From Hydrogenophilales bacterium (GTDB lineage Bacteria > Pseudomonadota > Gammaproteobacteria > Burkholderiales > Thiobacteraceae): DNA of 64,000 bases. The notes under the pieces are model-generated. The model worked only from the letters and a program-made list of their open reading frames with translations. It ran no database searches and was not told the DNA's origin. The DNA lies in NCBI GenBank assembly GCA_016235775.1, contig JACRIU010000024.1:1-64000 (forward strand), written 5' to 3'. Every line of letters starts with the position of its first letter. The stretch's first letter is position 1. A program made the translations under genes and the position numbers. This document shows positions 38,896 through 49,385 of the stretch, one piece after another.

Positions 38896-41040
38896 CTAGC
38901 CGCCCGTTATCGTTTTTGGTATCAGTAGATGGAAAGCTAATCCGCTTCGCTCGCTTATGCAAGTGATACTCGCATGAATCTCTTCAACCAGCTGGTTAAC
39001 AATCGCCAGGCCCAAGCCGGCGTGGTCTCCCCCCTTGGTGCTCGTAACGGGCTCGAACAGATGCGCCATCACCTCGGCCGTCATCCCCGGCCCGGTGTCT
39101 GACACCATGATTTCAACGTAGGGGCGGCCGTCGCGGTTCACGTTATCCCGCGTCATGATCGTGACCGTCCCGCCGCCGGGCATGGCCTCCGCGGCGTTTT
39201 TAAGAAGATTAAGCAAGATTTGTTTCAGTTTGTCGCGTTGGGTTGAAATCGGAGGCAAGTCTTCGGCCAGATGTGTTTTCACGGAAATCTTCGCGGGCGT
39301 GAATAAGGTATCGGAAGCAAGCTCGATCAGATCCCGAATGACGCCGTTGATGTCGATGCCGGCATCTGCCGCCGGCGCGGGCGCCGCCAGGCTGGCCAAG
39401 CTCCGGATAATCGAGGCGATCCGATCGATCTCGTCGTTGAAGATGCGCAGGTCGTTCTTTGCTTCCTCGTCATCGCCGAGCTTCATCGATAGCAGCTTGA
39501 CGTAATTTTTCATGATCGAGAGCGGGTTGTTCACTTCGTGCGCCACGCGCCGCGTTTTGATTTGCATCGCCGATAATTTTTCGCGCATCAACTCCGCGCT
39601 CCCCGTTCCGCTTGCCCTGCCCGATTGAAGCGCCTGGGCGCAGGCGCGCCCGAAACGGCTCATCAGCCGCCGTTGTTTTCCCAAGCGGGGGCGTTGATGG
39701 GGTTCGATGCCGAAGGCCGCCAAGGCGGAGAGCGTTCCATTTGCCGCGAACGGAAGGTAAAGCACGCCGCTGCTCGACAGCAGCCGGCTCATTTGCCGAT
39801 CCAGCACCGTTCCGGCGTGATCCGAAAGGCTATTGAGCGGCAGATTCTTGCCGAGGGCTGCGGCGGCCAGGCTGCGCCCGCCCTGCATGGCGAGCGTCAG
39901 CTCCAGCGTGCGCGGATCTTGTCCGGCAAGCGGATGCGCGCGCAGCTTGTGCTCTTTATCCATGACGAAATAAAGCGGCGGCGCCAAGCCAAACAGCATG
40001 TGCGCCCCTTCAGTGCACTTGGCCAGCATTTCGTCGAATCCATTTGCTTCACTTAACAGATCGCGCAGGCTGTCCATGAGCGCGAGGTCGCGAACTTCGC
40101 GCGCCAGGTCCAGCTTGATTTGCGCGTCAACCGGCGATTCGACCGCTTGCAAGGGCATGCCGGCGAGCGCGTTCCGATGCAGGCGGCGCTCGCCGGGAGG
40201 CGGCTCGGGCGGCTCGGCGGTCTTTTCTTCGAATTCGATGCTGAATTTACGCGCGATTTCCGCTGTGGATTGCTGCGCAGCGGCGGCCAGCCGATCCAGG
40301 TCGAGCGTCTCAAGACCGAAAAAAAGCCTGGCGGCATCCAGGGGCAAGGGTTCCGCGCCTGTCAGGTAATTGGCAAGCCTGTTGGCGAGGTGGACAATTC
40401 GCACCAAGGAATGAGTGTCCGCGAGTTGATCGACGGCTTCCTGGTGGTAACGAATGGCGTCGGCCAAGAAGGGATGGAGCCGCCATTCCAAAACCAGGCC
40501 GGCGGCAATGCGCGGTTGCGGATCGTTGGGCGGCCGAACCCCTTCGGCCTGGCCAACCCCGATCTCGCCATTCTTGTTGAACGAAGCCGCCCATCGGGCC
40601 AGCGGGTCCAGCCCACACAAAATTCCCCCCAGCCGCGCTTCTTGGGGATGCGGATAAGCCGTCCGGAGCGATAACTGTTCGGCAAGATTCGCGCACAGGA
40701 TCGCTCGCCACCAATGCTTTTTCAGATCGGCGCAGGGCTGGCTGCTGAGGGGGCTGAAAACCTGCTGGATCGCCGCATTGCGCACGATCGCGCGCACCCT
40801 ATCGGTACCCAATGCGGCGATTGCGCGCGCAATGCCGGCCGGCGCGCCATTCGAGTCCGCAGCATTGGTGCGCCAGGCCGAAATGAGCCGGGCCGTCAAG
40901 GCCGGGTCCTCGCCGATGGCCTCTAGCCAGAGTCCGCCGGGCTCTGCCTCGTCCATCGTCAGCAGTTTCAGCAGGACGTGAGGCATACAGGGCAGCAGTC
41001 CGGCATCTGTCCGCGCTACAGGCTGTGAATCCTTCTTCAT
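38896..41040 (-). CDS. HDOD-GAF-like-histidine kinase hybrid sensor
   Basis: N-terminal HDOD-like region; RRVAHEVNNPLSIMKNYVKLL H-box; DTGPGMT; GGDHAGLGLAIVNQLV. Confidence 0.85.
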   Translation of the reverse strand: MKKDSQPVARTDAGLLPCMPHVLLKLLTMDEAEPGGLWLEAIGEDPALTARLISAWRTNAADSNGAPAGIARAIAALGTDRVRAIVRNAAIQQVFSPLSSQPCADLKKHWWRAILCANLAEQLSLRTAYPHPQEARLGGILCGLDPLARWAASFNKNGEIGVGQAEGVRPPNDPQPRIAAGLVLEWRLHPFLADAIRYHQEAVDQLADTHSLVRIVHLANRLANYLTGAEPLPLDAARLFFGLETLDLDRLAAAAQQSTAEIARKFSIEFEEKTAEPPEPPPGERRLHRNALAGMPLQAVESPVDAQIKLDLAREVRDLALMDSLRDLLSEANGFDEMLAKCTEGAHMLFGLAPPLYFVMDKEHKLRAHPLAGQDPRTLELTLAMQGGRSLAAAALGKNLPLNSLSDHAGTVLDRQMSRLLSSSGVLYLPFAANGTLSALAAFGIEPHQRPRLGKQRRLMSRFGRACAQALQSGRASGTGSAELMREKLSAMQIKTRRVAHEVNNPLSIMKNYVKLLSMKLGDDEEAKNDLRIFNDEIDRIASIIRSLASLAAPAPAADAGIDINGVIRDLIELASDTLFTPAKISVKTHLAEDLPPISTQRDKLKQILLNLLKNAAEAMPGGGTVTIMTRDNVNRDGRPYVEIMVSDTGPGMTAEVMAHLFEPVTSTKGGDHAGLGLAIVNQLVEEIHASITCISERSGLAFHLLIPKTITGG

Positions 41041-41362
41041 CTATACAAGCCGCTGGTTGGTTGATTTTGTTATGGGGGGCATGCCGCCGCTATTACCTAA
41101 TAAAGCGGCCCAGCAATCAGGGGCGCATCATTATTGCGCATTTCTCACCCTCAACGAGCAAGACTTATGCCATGGCCAGCCTATTTCTGGGCAGAAGGGT
41201 ACGGGTTTTTTGGATGGCGATCGGGCAGGCGATATCTTCCGGGATAGAGATTTCAGATTGATGAGAATAATCTCTGGTGGCGAGATAGAGGAGTCATGCC
41301 GATCGCCTCGGCAGTCCCTCAGAGAGTCCCTAGCGGAGTATTAGAAACAGTCGAAAAAGAGA

Positions 41363-41391
41363 AAAGGGCTAGCTCGTAAGCTAACCCTTTG
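41363..41391 (-). terminator. hairpin downstream of tRNA-Lys
   Basis: aaagggctagctcgtaagctaaccctttg. Confidence 0.55.
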
Positions 41392-41397
41392 ATGTTT

Positions 41398-41473
41398 TGG
41401 TAGGCCGTGCGGGATTCGAACCTGCGACCAACGGATTAAAAGTCCGCTGCTCTACCAGCTGAGCTAACGACCC
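41398..41473 (-). tRNA. tRNA-Lys (anticodon TTT), CCA encoded
   Basis: GGGTCGTTAGCTCAGCTGGTAGAGCAGCGGACTTTTAATCCGTTGGTCGCAGGTTCGAATCCCGCACGGCCTACCA. Confidence 0.97.
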
Positions 41474-41517
41474 GAAAAGAAGCGCGGATTATCCGGTAAT
41501 CGTGACTTTCTGTCAAT

Positions 41518-41543
41518 TAAAAGCCCCGCCGAAAGCGGGGCTT
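41518..41543 (-). terminator. terminator downstream of YeeE/YedE gene
   Basis: aaagccccgccgaaagcggggctt. Confidence 0.75.
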
Positions 41544-41573
41544 GGTACTTGAAAACGCTGAAATTAAAGCGGT

Positions 41574-42839
41574 TTACACCGCTTCCAGTTGGCGCAGGCC
41601 CGCAGGCAGCAGCTTGAAATCGACCAAGGCGGTGATGAAGGCCTTGAGGAAGGTTGCATCGGCTTCGTACACCATTTTGTAGTACTGGATCTTCATGGTG
41701 ATAGCACTTCCGAGCACGATGGCGACGAAGGTGATGAGGGAGCCCAGCGCCAGGGTCGAGATGCCGGTGATTGCTTGGCCGATGGTGCAGCCCATGGACA
41801 GCACGCCGCCGAAGCCCATCAGGATCGCGCCGATGAAATGATTGACGAAATCTTTGAAGGAGGCGAACCATTCGATCTTGAAGCTGCGTGAAATCAGCGA
41901 CCATAGGAAGGAGCCGAAAATCACGCCGGCCAAGGCCATGATGCCGAAGGTGAGCAGGGTTTTGTCGAAGCCGTGGGCGATATAGCCCAGGGTTTGGCCC
42001 ATCGGGTTGATGAAGGTGAAGGACTGCGGCGCGAGCGGGCCGGCTTGCGCGGGTTTGACGTCGGTGGCTTGGGCCAGCAGATCCCAGTCTTCCACGAATT
42101 TCTGGATTTTCACGGTTTCGGTTTCGGTGTGCACCATCACGTTGCTGGTGACATACCAGGCGGCGAGGATCGCCAGGCCGATGATCAGGCCGGCGAAGAT
42201 GTTGTCGAAGCTGCCGCGGAAATCGCTCGATTTGAATACGACGATGAGCAAGAGCACGCCGATGACGCCGCCAGCGATCATGCGGCCTTGCGCCAATTTG
42301 TCCGCGCTGAAGAGCATGGCGCCGAGGTCTTGGTTGGTGGCGAGCGTCGTGGACAGCGGCCGCATCCAATCGTAGAAAAACAAGGAGAACAGCGTCTTGT
42401 CCGAGCCGGGGAAGGGATTGATCATGAAATAGGCGATGACCGCGATGATGGCGAGCACCATGATCGACTTGATGTTGCCGCCGCCGATGCGGATCAAGGT
42501 CTTGTTGCCGCAGCCGGAGGCGAGTGTCATGCCGACGCCGAACATCAAGCCGCCGAGCAGGTTCTCGATCCACACCAGCTGGTTCTGGCGGTAGGGCGGG
42601 AAGGTGTTGGTGACGTTGACCAAGCCCGCCGCTTCCAGCGCCATGATGCCGAGCACGCCGATGGCCATGGCGAACAGCCAAGCGCGCATGCGGCCGGTGT
42701 CGCCGATGTTCACCCAGTCGGACACCGCACCCATGGTGCAAAAACCGGTTTTATTGACGACCGCGCCCATGATCAGCGCGATCACGAAGGTCGACCAGAG
42801 GAAGAACGACTGCGCGCTGGCAAAGCTTTCGAAAACCAT
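41574..42839 (-). CDS. YeeE/YedE (TsuA-like) sulfur-compound transporter
   Basis: GVGMTLASGCGNKTLIRIGGGN; GFGGVLSMGCTIGQAITG; NKTGFCTMGAVSDW. Confidence 0.92.
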   Translation of the reverse strand: MVFESFASAQSFFLWSTFVIALIMGAVVNKTGFCTMGAVSDWVNIGDTGRMRAWLFAMAIGVLGIMALEAAGLVNVTNTFPPYRQNQLVWIENLLGGLMFGVGMTLASGCGNKTLIRIGGGNIKSIMVLAIIAVIAYFMINPFPGSDKTLFSLFFYDWMRPLSTTLATNQDLGAMLFSADKLAQGRMIAGGVIGVLLLIVVFKSSDFRGSFDNIFAGLIIGLAILAAWYVTSNVMVHTETETVKIQKFVEDWDLLAQATDVKPAQAGPLAPQSFTFINPMGQTLGYIAHGFDKTLLTFGIMALAGVIFGSFLWSLISRSFKIEWFASFKDFVNHFIGAILMGFGGVLSMGCTIGQAITGISTLALGSLITFVAIVLGSAITMKIQYYKMVYEADATFLKAFITALVDFKLLPAGLRQLEAV

Positions 42840-43002
42840 GATCAGATCCTCATTTTGTGGATTAAACGATTGCCGGACAGAAAGCAACCGGCGCATGCAT
42901 GTGGGATAAGTGAATCCGGCATTTTAGCGTTTTCCGCCAAAATGGCAAGCCGGACATTTTGTGTTTCCCAATAAAATTAGGTACTTAGTAGATTTGGACT
43001 AA

Positions 43003-43686
43003 TCAGCGGTAGGGCGTGGGGTCGGGGTAGCCCGCATCCGCAAACCCCTGTCTGCGCAAGCGGCAGGAATCGCACACGCCGCAGGCGCGCCCTTGCGCGT
43101 CGGCCTGATAGCAAGACACGGTGAGTGCGTAATCGACACCGAGTTGCAGGCCTTGGCGGATGATTTCGGCTTTGCTGAGTTGGATCAGCGGCGCATGCAG
43201 GGATAGGTGCGCGCCTTCCACACCGGCTTTGGTGGCGAGGTTGGCGACGCGCTCGAAGGCGGCGATATATTCCGGGCGGCAATCCGGGTAGCCGGAATAA
43301 TCCACCGCGTTGACGCCGATAAAAATATCGTGCGCGCCTAGCACCTCACTCCAAGCGAGTGCTAAGGACAACATGATGGTGTTGCGTGCGGGCACATAGG
43401 TGATGGGGATGCCGGCTGCGGGGGTGGTGGGCACGGCAAGGCTGGTGTCGGTGAGCGCCGAGCCGCCGAAAGCCGCCAGATCGAGCTGCATGACGCGGTG
43501 TTCCGCCGCGCCGAGCGCTTGCGCGACCTTGGCCGCCGCCGCCAGCTCCGCGCGATGGCGCTGGCCGTAATCCAGGCTCAGGCAATAGCAGGCATAGCCT
43601 TGGCGCTTTGCGATGGCGAGCGTGGTGGCGGAATCGAGTCCGCCGGATAACAGCACTACTGCGGATTGATTTGCCTGGCTGCGCAT
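43003..43686 (-). CDS. queC: 7-cyano-7-deazaguanine synthase
   Basis: [32 protein letters not shown]. Confidence 0.96.
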   Translation of the reverse strand: MRSQANQSAVVLLSGGLDSATTLAIAKRQGYACYCLSLDYGQRHRAELAAAAKVAQALGAAEHRVMQLDLAAFGGSALTDTSLAVPTTPAAGIPITYVPARNTIMLSLALAWSEVLGAHDIFIGVNAVDYSGYPDCRPEYIAAFERVANLATKAGVEGAHLSLHAPLIQLSKAEIIRQGLQLGVDYALTVSCYQADAQGRACGVCDSCRLRRQGFADAGYPDPTPYR

Positions 43687-43690
43687 GTTT

Positions 43691-43733
43691 GCCCCCTCCC
43701 TAACCCTCCCCCGCATGCGGGGGAGGGAATAAT
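43691..43733. repeat. REP-like palindrome (R6)
   Basis: ccctcccccgcatgcgggggaggg perfect 24-nt palindrome (43704-43727). Confidence 0.85.
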
Positions 43734-43759
43734 TTTTTGGTCATGTCAGGCACGGAGCA

Positions 43760-44419
43760 TTAGCGTCCCGGCGTCACGCCCCACAGGATCTTGTGCAGTT
43801 GAACTTGCATGCGCACCGGCAACCGGTCGCGCAATATCCAGTCCGCGAGTTGTCCCGGTTCGAGCCGGCCGTGCACCGGCGAGAACAGCACCGGGCATTT
43901 TGCCGGCAAATGATGTTCTGCCAGCGCGTGTTTCGCCCATTGATAGTCGGCTTCATCACACAACACGAATTTCACTTCATCGCTGGGCGTAAGCAGCGCG
44001 AGATTCTCCCAGCGATTTTTTTCGGCTTCGCCCGATGCGGGGGTTTTGATGTCCACAATGCGCGACACGCGCGCATCCACCTCGCCGATATCGAGCGCGC
44101 CGCTGGTTTCCAGCGAGACTGAGTAGCCCGCGTCGCATAAGGCGGCGAGCAGTGCCGGGCAGTTTTTTTGCGCCAGCGGTTCGCCGCCGGTGACGCAGAC
44201 ATGGTGCGCATGCAAGCCGGTGACGCGATCCAGAATGGCTTCCAGGGCCATCGTTTCGCCGCCGGTGAAGGCATATTCGGTATCGCAATAGCCGCAGCGC
44301 AAGGGGCAGCCAGTGAGCCGGATGAACACAGTGGGGAGCCCCACGCGCGAAGATTCGCCTTGCAGCGATAGAAATATCTCGGTGACGCGCAGCGTCGCCG
44401 TCAGCAACGAACTAGGCAT
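43760..44419 (-). CDS. queE: 7-carboxy-7-deazaguanine synthase
   Basis: EIFLSLQGESSRVGLPTVFIRLTGCPLRCGYCDTEYAF radical SAM. Confidence 0.96.
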   Translation of the reverse strand: MPSSLLTATLRVTEIFLSLQGESSRVGLPTVFIRLTGCPLRCGYCDTEYAFTGGETMALEAILDRVTGLHAHHVCVTGGEPLAQKNCPALLAALCDAGYSVSLETSGALDIGEVDARVSRIVDIKTPASGEAEKNRWENLALLTPSDEVKFVLCDEADYQWAKHALAEHHLPAKCPVLFSPVHGRLEPGQLADWILRDRLPVRMQVQLHKILWGVTPGR

Positions 44420-44946
44420 TACTGACGAACGGCGCGGGGATGGATGCCGGATTTCAAGGCGTTCACCGCCTCGGCGGCATCCTTCGCGATGAGGGTGTTG
44501 GGGCAGAAGAAATCGTCATACAGCATGTGGTGTTGACGATTCACATCCTTGTATTTGACCGCTTCCCACTTGGCGTATTTATTGCGCGACCAAGCGCCGT
44601 CCTGGCGGCCGAAGGCGTAGAGTTTTTTCTCGCGGGTGCCGCAGCGGATGCCTTCGAAGCTGACATTCAATACCCCGGTCACGGATTTGATGATCAAGGT
44701 ATAACGCACGGTGTCGTCCTCGCCCACGCTGACCGATTTGGGGTCGATGAAGAATTCGTTGTCGCTGGCGGAGGAAACGAAGAAAGGCAGGGCTTCCTCC
44801 AGCTTGGGATAAGCCGGCAATTGCGCTTGCACTTCTTTCCAGGGTTTGTTGTCGGCGTCGAAGTCGTAATCGAAATCGCCCCAGCCGGCGAGGGCGGGGG
44901 CGTTCATCAAACAAAGTATTACGAGGCGTGAGAGAAAGCGCTGCAT
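44419..44946 (-). CDS. CNP1-like family protein
   Basis: secreted; LPAYPKLEEALPFFVSSASDNEFFIDPKSVSVGEDDTVRYTLIIKS. Confidence 0.8.
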   Translation of the reverse strand: MQRFLSRLVILCLMNAPALAGWGDFDYDFDADNKPWKEVQAQLPAYPKLEEALPFFVSSASDNEFFIDPKSVSVGEDDTVRYTLIIKSVTGVLNVSFEGIRCGTREKKLYAFGRQDGAWSRNKYAKWEAVKYKDVNRQHHMLYDDFFCPNTLIAKDAAEAVNALKSGIHPRAVRQ

Positions 44947-44969
44947 ATAGCCTCGTTCCCAGGGCGGGA

Positions 44970-46382
44970 TCAGCGCTTCTGCATGAGTTGCAGGCCCTTC
45001 AACAGATTCAACGCCTGGTTGATCTGGTAGTCCTGTTTAATCCCCGCTTCCGGGTCGGCCGGCTTGTCCTGCGCCTTACCGGATTTATCATCCTTGGCCT
45101 TGTCTTTCTTCGGCGCTTGCAGTTTGACCGGCGCGTGGTCGGGCTTGGCGTCCTTGTCCTTGTCGTTGGCCAGGTGCCGGTCCAAATCGGCCTCGCGCAC
45201 GGACAGCGATGGCTTGTCGCCTTCGTTCACGGTGGCGTCTTCCACCACGATGTCGGGGGTGATGCCCTTGGCTTGGATCGAGTTGCCGCTGGGGGTGTAG
45301 TAGCGCGCGGTGGTGAGCTTGATCGCGGTGCCGTTGCCCAGGGGCAGAATGGTCTGCACCGAGCCCTTGCCGAAGGTTTGCGTGCCCATGATGATGGCGC
45401 GCTTGTGGTCCTTCAAAGCGCCGGCCACGATCTCGGAAGCGGAGGCGGAGCCGCCGTTCACCAGCACGATCATCGGCACGGTCTTGGTCCATTCCGGCAA
45501 GGCCTTCAGGTAGTCGGATTGATTCGTGCGCAAGTAGTTTTCCTTGTTCGCGGTGAGGCGCATTTTCGCGTCCTCCGTGCGGCCGTCGGTGTACACCACC
45601 AGCACATCTTTTGGCAGGAAGGCGGACGAAACCGCCACCGCGCCGTTCAGCAAGCCGCCCGGATCGTTGCGCAGGTCGAGCACCAGGCCTTTGAGCGCCT
45701 CTTTATTTTGCTTAGCCAAGGTGTCGATGGCCTTCACCAAGTCTTCGCCGGTGTGGTCTTGGAATTGGGTGATGCGGATGTAGCCATAGCCGGTTTCGAG
45801 CAGCTTGTTTTTCACGCTCTTGACCTGAATCACGGCGCGGGTCAGGGTGATAATAATTGGCTTTGTTTCACCCTTGCGCAGAATCGTCAGCGTGATCTTG
45901 GTATTGGGTTTGCCGCGCATGCGCTTGACCGCTTCGTTCAGCGTCAGCCCTTTTACCGGCGTGTCGTCGAGCTTGATAATCAGATCGCCGCTTTTTACCC
46001 CGGCCTGGTAGGCGGGTGTATCTTCGATCGGGGACACCACTTTGACGAAGCCGTCTTCCATACCGACTTCTATCCCTAGGCCGCCGAACTCGCCTTGGGT
46101 CGAGACTTGCAAGTCTTTGAATGCGTCCTGATCGAGATAGCTGGAGTGCGGATCAAGGCCATTCAACATGCCGTTGATGGCTTCGTTGATGAGCTTTTTG
46201 TCTTCAATCGGCTCGACGTAATCGCTCTTGATCTTGCCGAATACTTCGGTGAAGGCGCGCAGCTCATCCACCGGCAGCGGGGAAGCGGGGTCCTTGTTCG
46301 CCTCGGCGGAAAAATTCAGGGCGATCATTACCCCGACCATGGCGCCGATGAAGAGACTGAAAAAATGTAATTTACCGCGCAT
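44970..46382 (-). CDS. ctpA: S41-family C-terminal processing peptidase
   Basis: PDZ domain; VLVNGGSASASEIVAGALKDHKRAIIMGTQTFGKGSVQT. Confidence 0.95.
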   Translation of the reverse strand: MRGKLHFFSLFIGAMVGVMIALNFSAEANKDPASPLPVDELRAFTEVFGKIKSDYVEPIEDKKLINEAINGMLNGLDPHSSYLDQDAFKDLQVSTQGEFGGLGIEVGMEDGFVKVVSPIEDTPAYQAGVKSGDLIIKLDDTPVKGLTLNEAVKRMRGKPNTKITLTILRKGETKPIIITLTRAVIQVKSVKNKLLETGYGYIRITQFQDHTGEDLVKAIDTLAKQNKEALKGLVLDLRNDPGGLLNGAVAVSSAFLPKDVLVVYTDGRTEDAKMRLTANKENYLRTNQSDYLKALPEWTKTVPMIVLVNGGSASASEIVAGALKDHKRAIIMGTQTFGKGSVQTILPLGNGTAIKLTTARYYTPSGNSIQAKGITPDIVVEDATVNEGDKPSLSVREADLDRHLANDKDKDAKPDHAPVKLQAPKKDKAKDDKSGKAQDKPADPEAGIKQDYQINQALNLLKGLQLMQKR

Positions 46383-46406
46383 GGAATAAGCTCACTTTAA
46401 TTAAAA

Positions 46407-47600
46407 TTACCGCCGGCCCGCCCGCTGTCCAACCCATTCTAAAGGGTCGATGGGACGGCTGTGGTAGCGGACTTCGAAGTATAAACCGGATTCGGGGTTG
46501 CCGCCGCTGTTCCCGACCGTGGCGATCACCTCGCCCGCCGCCACCTGTTCGCCTTCCTGTTTCAATACCGCCTCGTTGTTGCCGTACAGGCTCATATAGC
46601 CGTCGCCGTGGTCGATGATGAGCAGATTGCCGAAACCGCGCAGCCAGTCCGCGAATACCACGCTGCCGGGCCCCAGGGCCTTGACCGCGCTGCCCGTGCC
46701 GGCGCGGATGAATAGACCTTTCCATATCGTACCGGTATCCGCACGTTGACTCCCGAAACGATTGGCAAGTTCCCCCGCCACCGGTAATTTCAGGCGCCCC
46801 TTGAGCTGAGTGAAATCGCCGCTCGCCGGTTTTGTACGTTCGCCCGCGCGGCGCGGCTTGGGCTTAGCCTTGGCGGGGACGACCCGCGCCAAGCGCTCGA
46901 CCAATTGGGTCAGCCGCCGCTCGTCGCGCTCCAATTGGGTGACTTGCTTGCGCCGGGCTCCGATTTGCTTGTCGAGCTTGGTGAGCGTCACGCGGCGCGT
47001 ATCCGCTTCTTTTTGCAGCGCGCGTTTTTCCGCTTGTTGTTGGGCGTGAATTTGCGTGAGTTCGAGATTTTTTTCACGCACCACGGCTTCCGCCGCTTCC
47101 GCCTGTTTTAAATCGTGGCGCAAGCTGGTGATGAGCGTCGCGCGCGAGCGCGACAGATAGCCGTAGTACTCCACCTGGCGCGAGATGTCGTTCGGGTTTT
47201 GCAGGCTCAACACCAGGCGCAGCGTGTCCTGGCTGCCGTTGACGTATTGCTGGTACAGCAATTTCGATAACAGCGATTGCTGCGACTGGATATGCGCGCG
47301 CAGTTGATTCGATTCTTTTTGCGCTTCCGCCAGGGTGGTGTTGGCCGCTTGCTGGTCTCGCCCCAGCTCATGCAAGCTGCGGTTGATGTGGCTGATGGAG
47401 TGTTCGGATTGCTTGAGTTGATCCAGCACGTCGGCTTTGTTTTCCTCCGCGCTTTCGATTTCGCGCTTGAGACGCTCGATGCGCTCGCGCACTTCGCCCA
47501 GATCTTTCTTGGGCGGCGGGCTCTTTGCGGCCTGCGCCGGGGCGAGGAAAACGAGCGCCGCGACGGCGAAGAGGAGAGTCCACAGCGCGCTGCGCTTCAC
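46407..47600 (-). CDS. envC: murein hydrolase activator EnvC (M23/LytM domain, coiled coil)
   Basis: coiled coil + IIDHGDGYMSLYGNNEAVLKQEGEQV. Confidence 0.92.
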   Translation of the reverse strand: MKRSALWTLLFAVAALVFLAPAQAAKSPPPKKDLGEVRERIERLKREIESAEENKADVLDQLKQSEHSISHINRSLHELGRDQQAANTTLAEAQKESNQLRAHIQSQQSLLSKLLYQQYVNGSQDTLRLVLSLQNPNDISRQVEYYGYLSRSRATLITSLRHDLKQAEAAEAVVREKNLELTQIHAQQQAEKRALQKEADTRRVTLTKLDKQIGARRKQVTQLERDERRLTQLVERLARVVPAKAKPKPRRAGERTKPASGDFTQLKGRLKLPVAGELANRFGSQRADTGTIWKGLFIRAGTGSAVKALGPGSVVFADWLRGFGNLLIIDHGDGYMSLYGNNEAVLKQEGEQVAAGEVIATVGNSGGNPESGLYFEVRYHSRPIDPLEWVGQRAGRR

Positions 47601-47610
47601 GTGTTAACGT

Positions 47611-47705
47611 GAAACTCGCGAAGCGAGCCTGCGTCCCTCTCTCCCGCTCGCGGGAGAGAGCTAGGAGAGAGGGAAACGGTCATGGCGAGTGTTGCCATGA
47701 CCGTT
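47611..47705. repeat. REP-like two-hairpin element (R7)
   Basis: actcgcgaagcgagcctgcgtccctctctcccgctcgcgggagagagctaggagagaggg + aacggtcatggc...gccatgaccgtt. Confidence 0.9.
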
Positions 47706-49245
47706 AGGGGGTGAACTCGATCAGCGGCTGGCCCTTCATTTCCTGCGGCTGGGGCAGCCCCATGATTCTGAGCATGGTGGGGGCGACATCTTCCAGCGCA
47801 CCGGTATCGGCAAGGAGGGCGTGGCGCGCGCCGGCGTAAATGAACGGCACCAGGCTCATGGTGTGCGCGGTGTGCGCCTGGTGCGAACAATCGTCCATCA
47901 TGCGTTCGGCGTTGCCGTGGTCGGCGGTGATCAGGACATCGCCGCCCGCTTCCAATTGCGCTGTGACAATGCGGCCCAGGCAGGTGTCGATGGCTTCGAT
48001 GGCTTGAATCGCCGCCGCCAGATTGCCGGTGTGGCCCACCATGTCGGCATTGGCGTAGTTGCAGATGATCGCATCGTATTTTTTGCTTTTGATCGCCGCT
48101 TCCAGCCGGTCGGTGACCTCGAAGGCGCTCATTTCCGGCTTCAGGTCATAGGTGGCGACATCGGGTGAGGGCACCAGGATGCGGTCTTCGCCCGGATAGA
48201 CTTTTTCCTGACCGCCGTTGAAGAAGAAGGTGACGTGCGCGTATTTTTCGGTCTCGGCGATGCGCAGTTGCTTCAAGCCCAGTTTGGCGATGTATTCGCC
48301 GAAGCCGTTGCGGATCTGCTCCGGCGGGAAGGCGACCTGGATGTGGAAGTCTTCGCTATAGCCGGTGAGGGTGACCACCATGCCGAGCTGGGGCCGATAC
48401 TCGCGGGGGAAGCCGTCGAAGCCTTCTTCGAGGAAGGTGCGCGAGAGTTGGCGCGCGCGGTCGGAGCGGAAATTCATGAACGCAACCACATCGCCGTCAT
48501 TCATGCGCACCGGTGCTGCGCCTTCCGGCACGATCGCCGTGGCTTTGACGAATTCATCCGACTCGCCCCGCTCGTAGGCCATTTGCAGGCCTTCCAGCGC
48601 GCTCTTTGCAGTGAATTCAGCCTTGCCTTGGGTGAGCAGGTCGTAGGCGTCTTTCACGCGTTGCCAGCGCCGGTCGCGATCCATCGGATAGTAGCGGCCG
48701 ATAATCGAGGCGATGCGTCCCACGCCTAGTTCGCGCATTTTTTTGTCGAGCTTGAGCAACGATGGTTCCGCACTCTTGGGGGGCGTATCGCGGCCATCCA
48801 GGAAGGCGTGCACGTAGATATTTTTGACACCATGCTTGGCCGCCATCTCGAGCATGGCGTGGATGTGCAATTCGTGGCTATGCACTCCGCCCTCGGACAA
48901 CAGCCCCATGATATGCAGCGCGTGCTCGCCTTTTGCGGTCTCGACCGCTTGGGTCAGCGCCGGGTTGGCGAAGAAGTGCCCGGTTTCAATGGCGCGGTTG
49001 ATGCGCGTGAATTCCTGGTACACCACCCGCCCGGCGCCGATATTCAAATGGCCGACTTCGGAATTGCCCATCTGGCCTTTGGGCAGGCCGACTTCCGCCT
49101 CGGAGGCATGGATCAGCGTATGCGGAGAATCGCTCCACAGCTTGTTCCAATTGGGTTTTTTGGCTTGGAAGATGGCGTTGTCGGCCCCATTGGCGCGGCA
49201 CCCGAAGCCATCCAGGATAATCAATAAAACCGGTGTAACGTTCAT
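47704..49245 (-). CDS. gpmI: 2,3-bisphosphoglycerate-independent phosphoglycerate mutase
   Basis: LLIILDGFGCRANGADNAI; MGNSEVGHLNIGAGR; ITADHGNAE. Confidence 0.97.
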   Translation of the reverse strand: MNVTPVLLIILDGFGCRANGADNAIFQAKKPNWNKLWSDSPHTLIHASEAEVGLPKGQMGNSEVGHLNIGAGRVVYQEFTRINRAIETGHFFANPALTQAVETAKGEHALHIMGLLSEGGVHSHELHIHAMLEMAAKHGVKNIYVHAFLDGRDTPPKSAEPSLLKLDKKMRELGVGRIASIIGRYYPMDRDRRWQRVKDAYDLLTQGKAEFTAKSALEGLQMAYERGESDEFVKATAIVPEGAAPVRMNDGDVVAFMNFRSDRARQLSRTFLEEGFDGFPREYRPQLGMVVTLTGYSEDFHIQVAFPPEQIRNGFGEYIAKLGLKQLRIAETEKYAHVTFFFNGGQEKVYPGEDRILVPSPDVATYDLKPEMSAFEVTDRLEAAIKSKKYDAIICNYANADMVGHTGNLAAAIQAIEAIDTCLGRIVTAQLEAGGDVLITADHGNAERMMDDCSHQAHTAHTMSLVPFIYAGARHALLADTGALEDVAPTMLRIMGLPQPQEMKGQPLIEFTP

Positions 49246-49385
49246 ATTACTTCTTGGATTTTCAACGTGATGAGATAAAAGAGTTGCATTATTTTAGTAT
49301 ATTTTGATAATGATCGCATTAAGGGCGTGGCCTGCCATCGGATTGCCCCCTAAAATTAGCTGAAAAGTGGAAAGTGTCGAGCACC

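Noticed and set aside
41042-41362. Possible structured RNA or riboswitch between the HDOD kinase and tRNA-Lys
   Set aside because: Looked for GEMM-like or other known aptamer signatures; none recognised and only weak short dyads.
41464-42741. 425-aa minus-strand ORF overlapping the YeeE/YedE gene
   Set aside because: Out-of-frame His/Arg-rich reading of the transporter gene, running into the tRNA.
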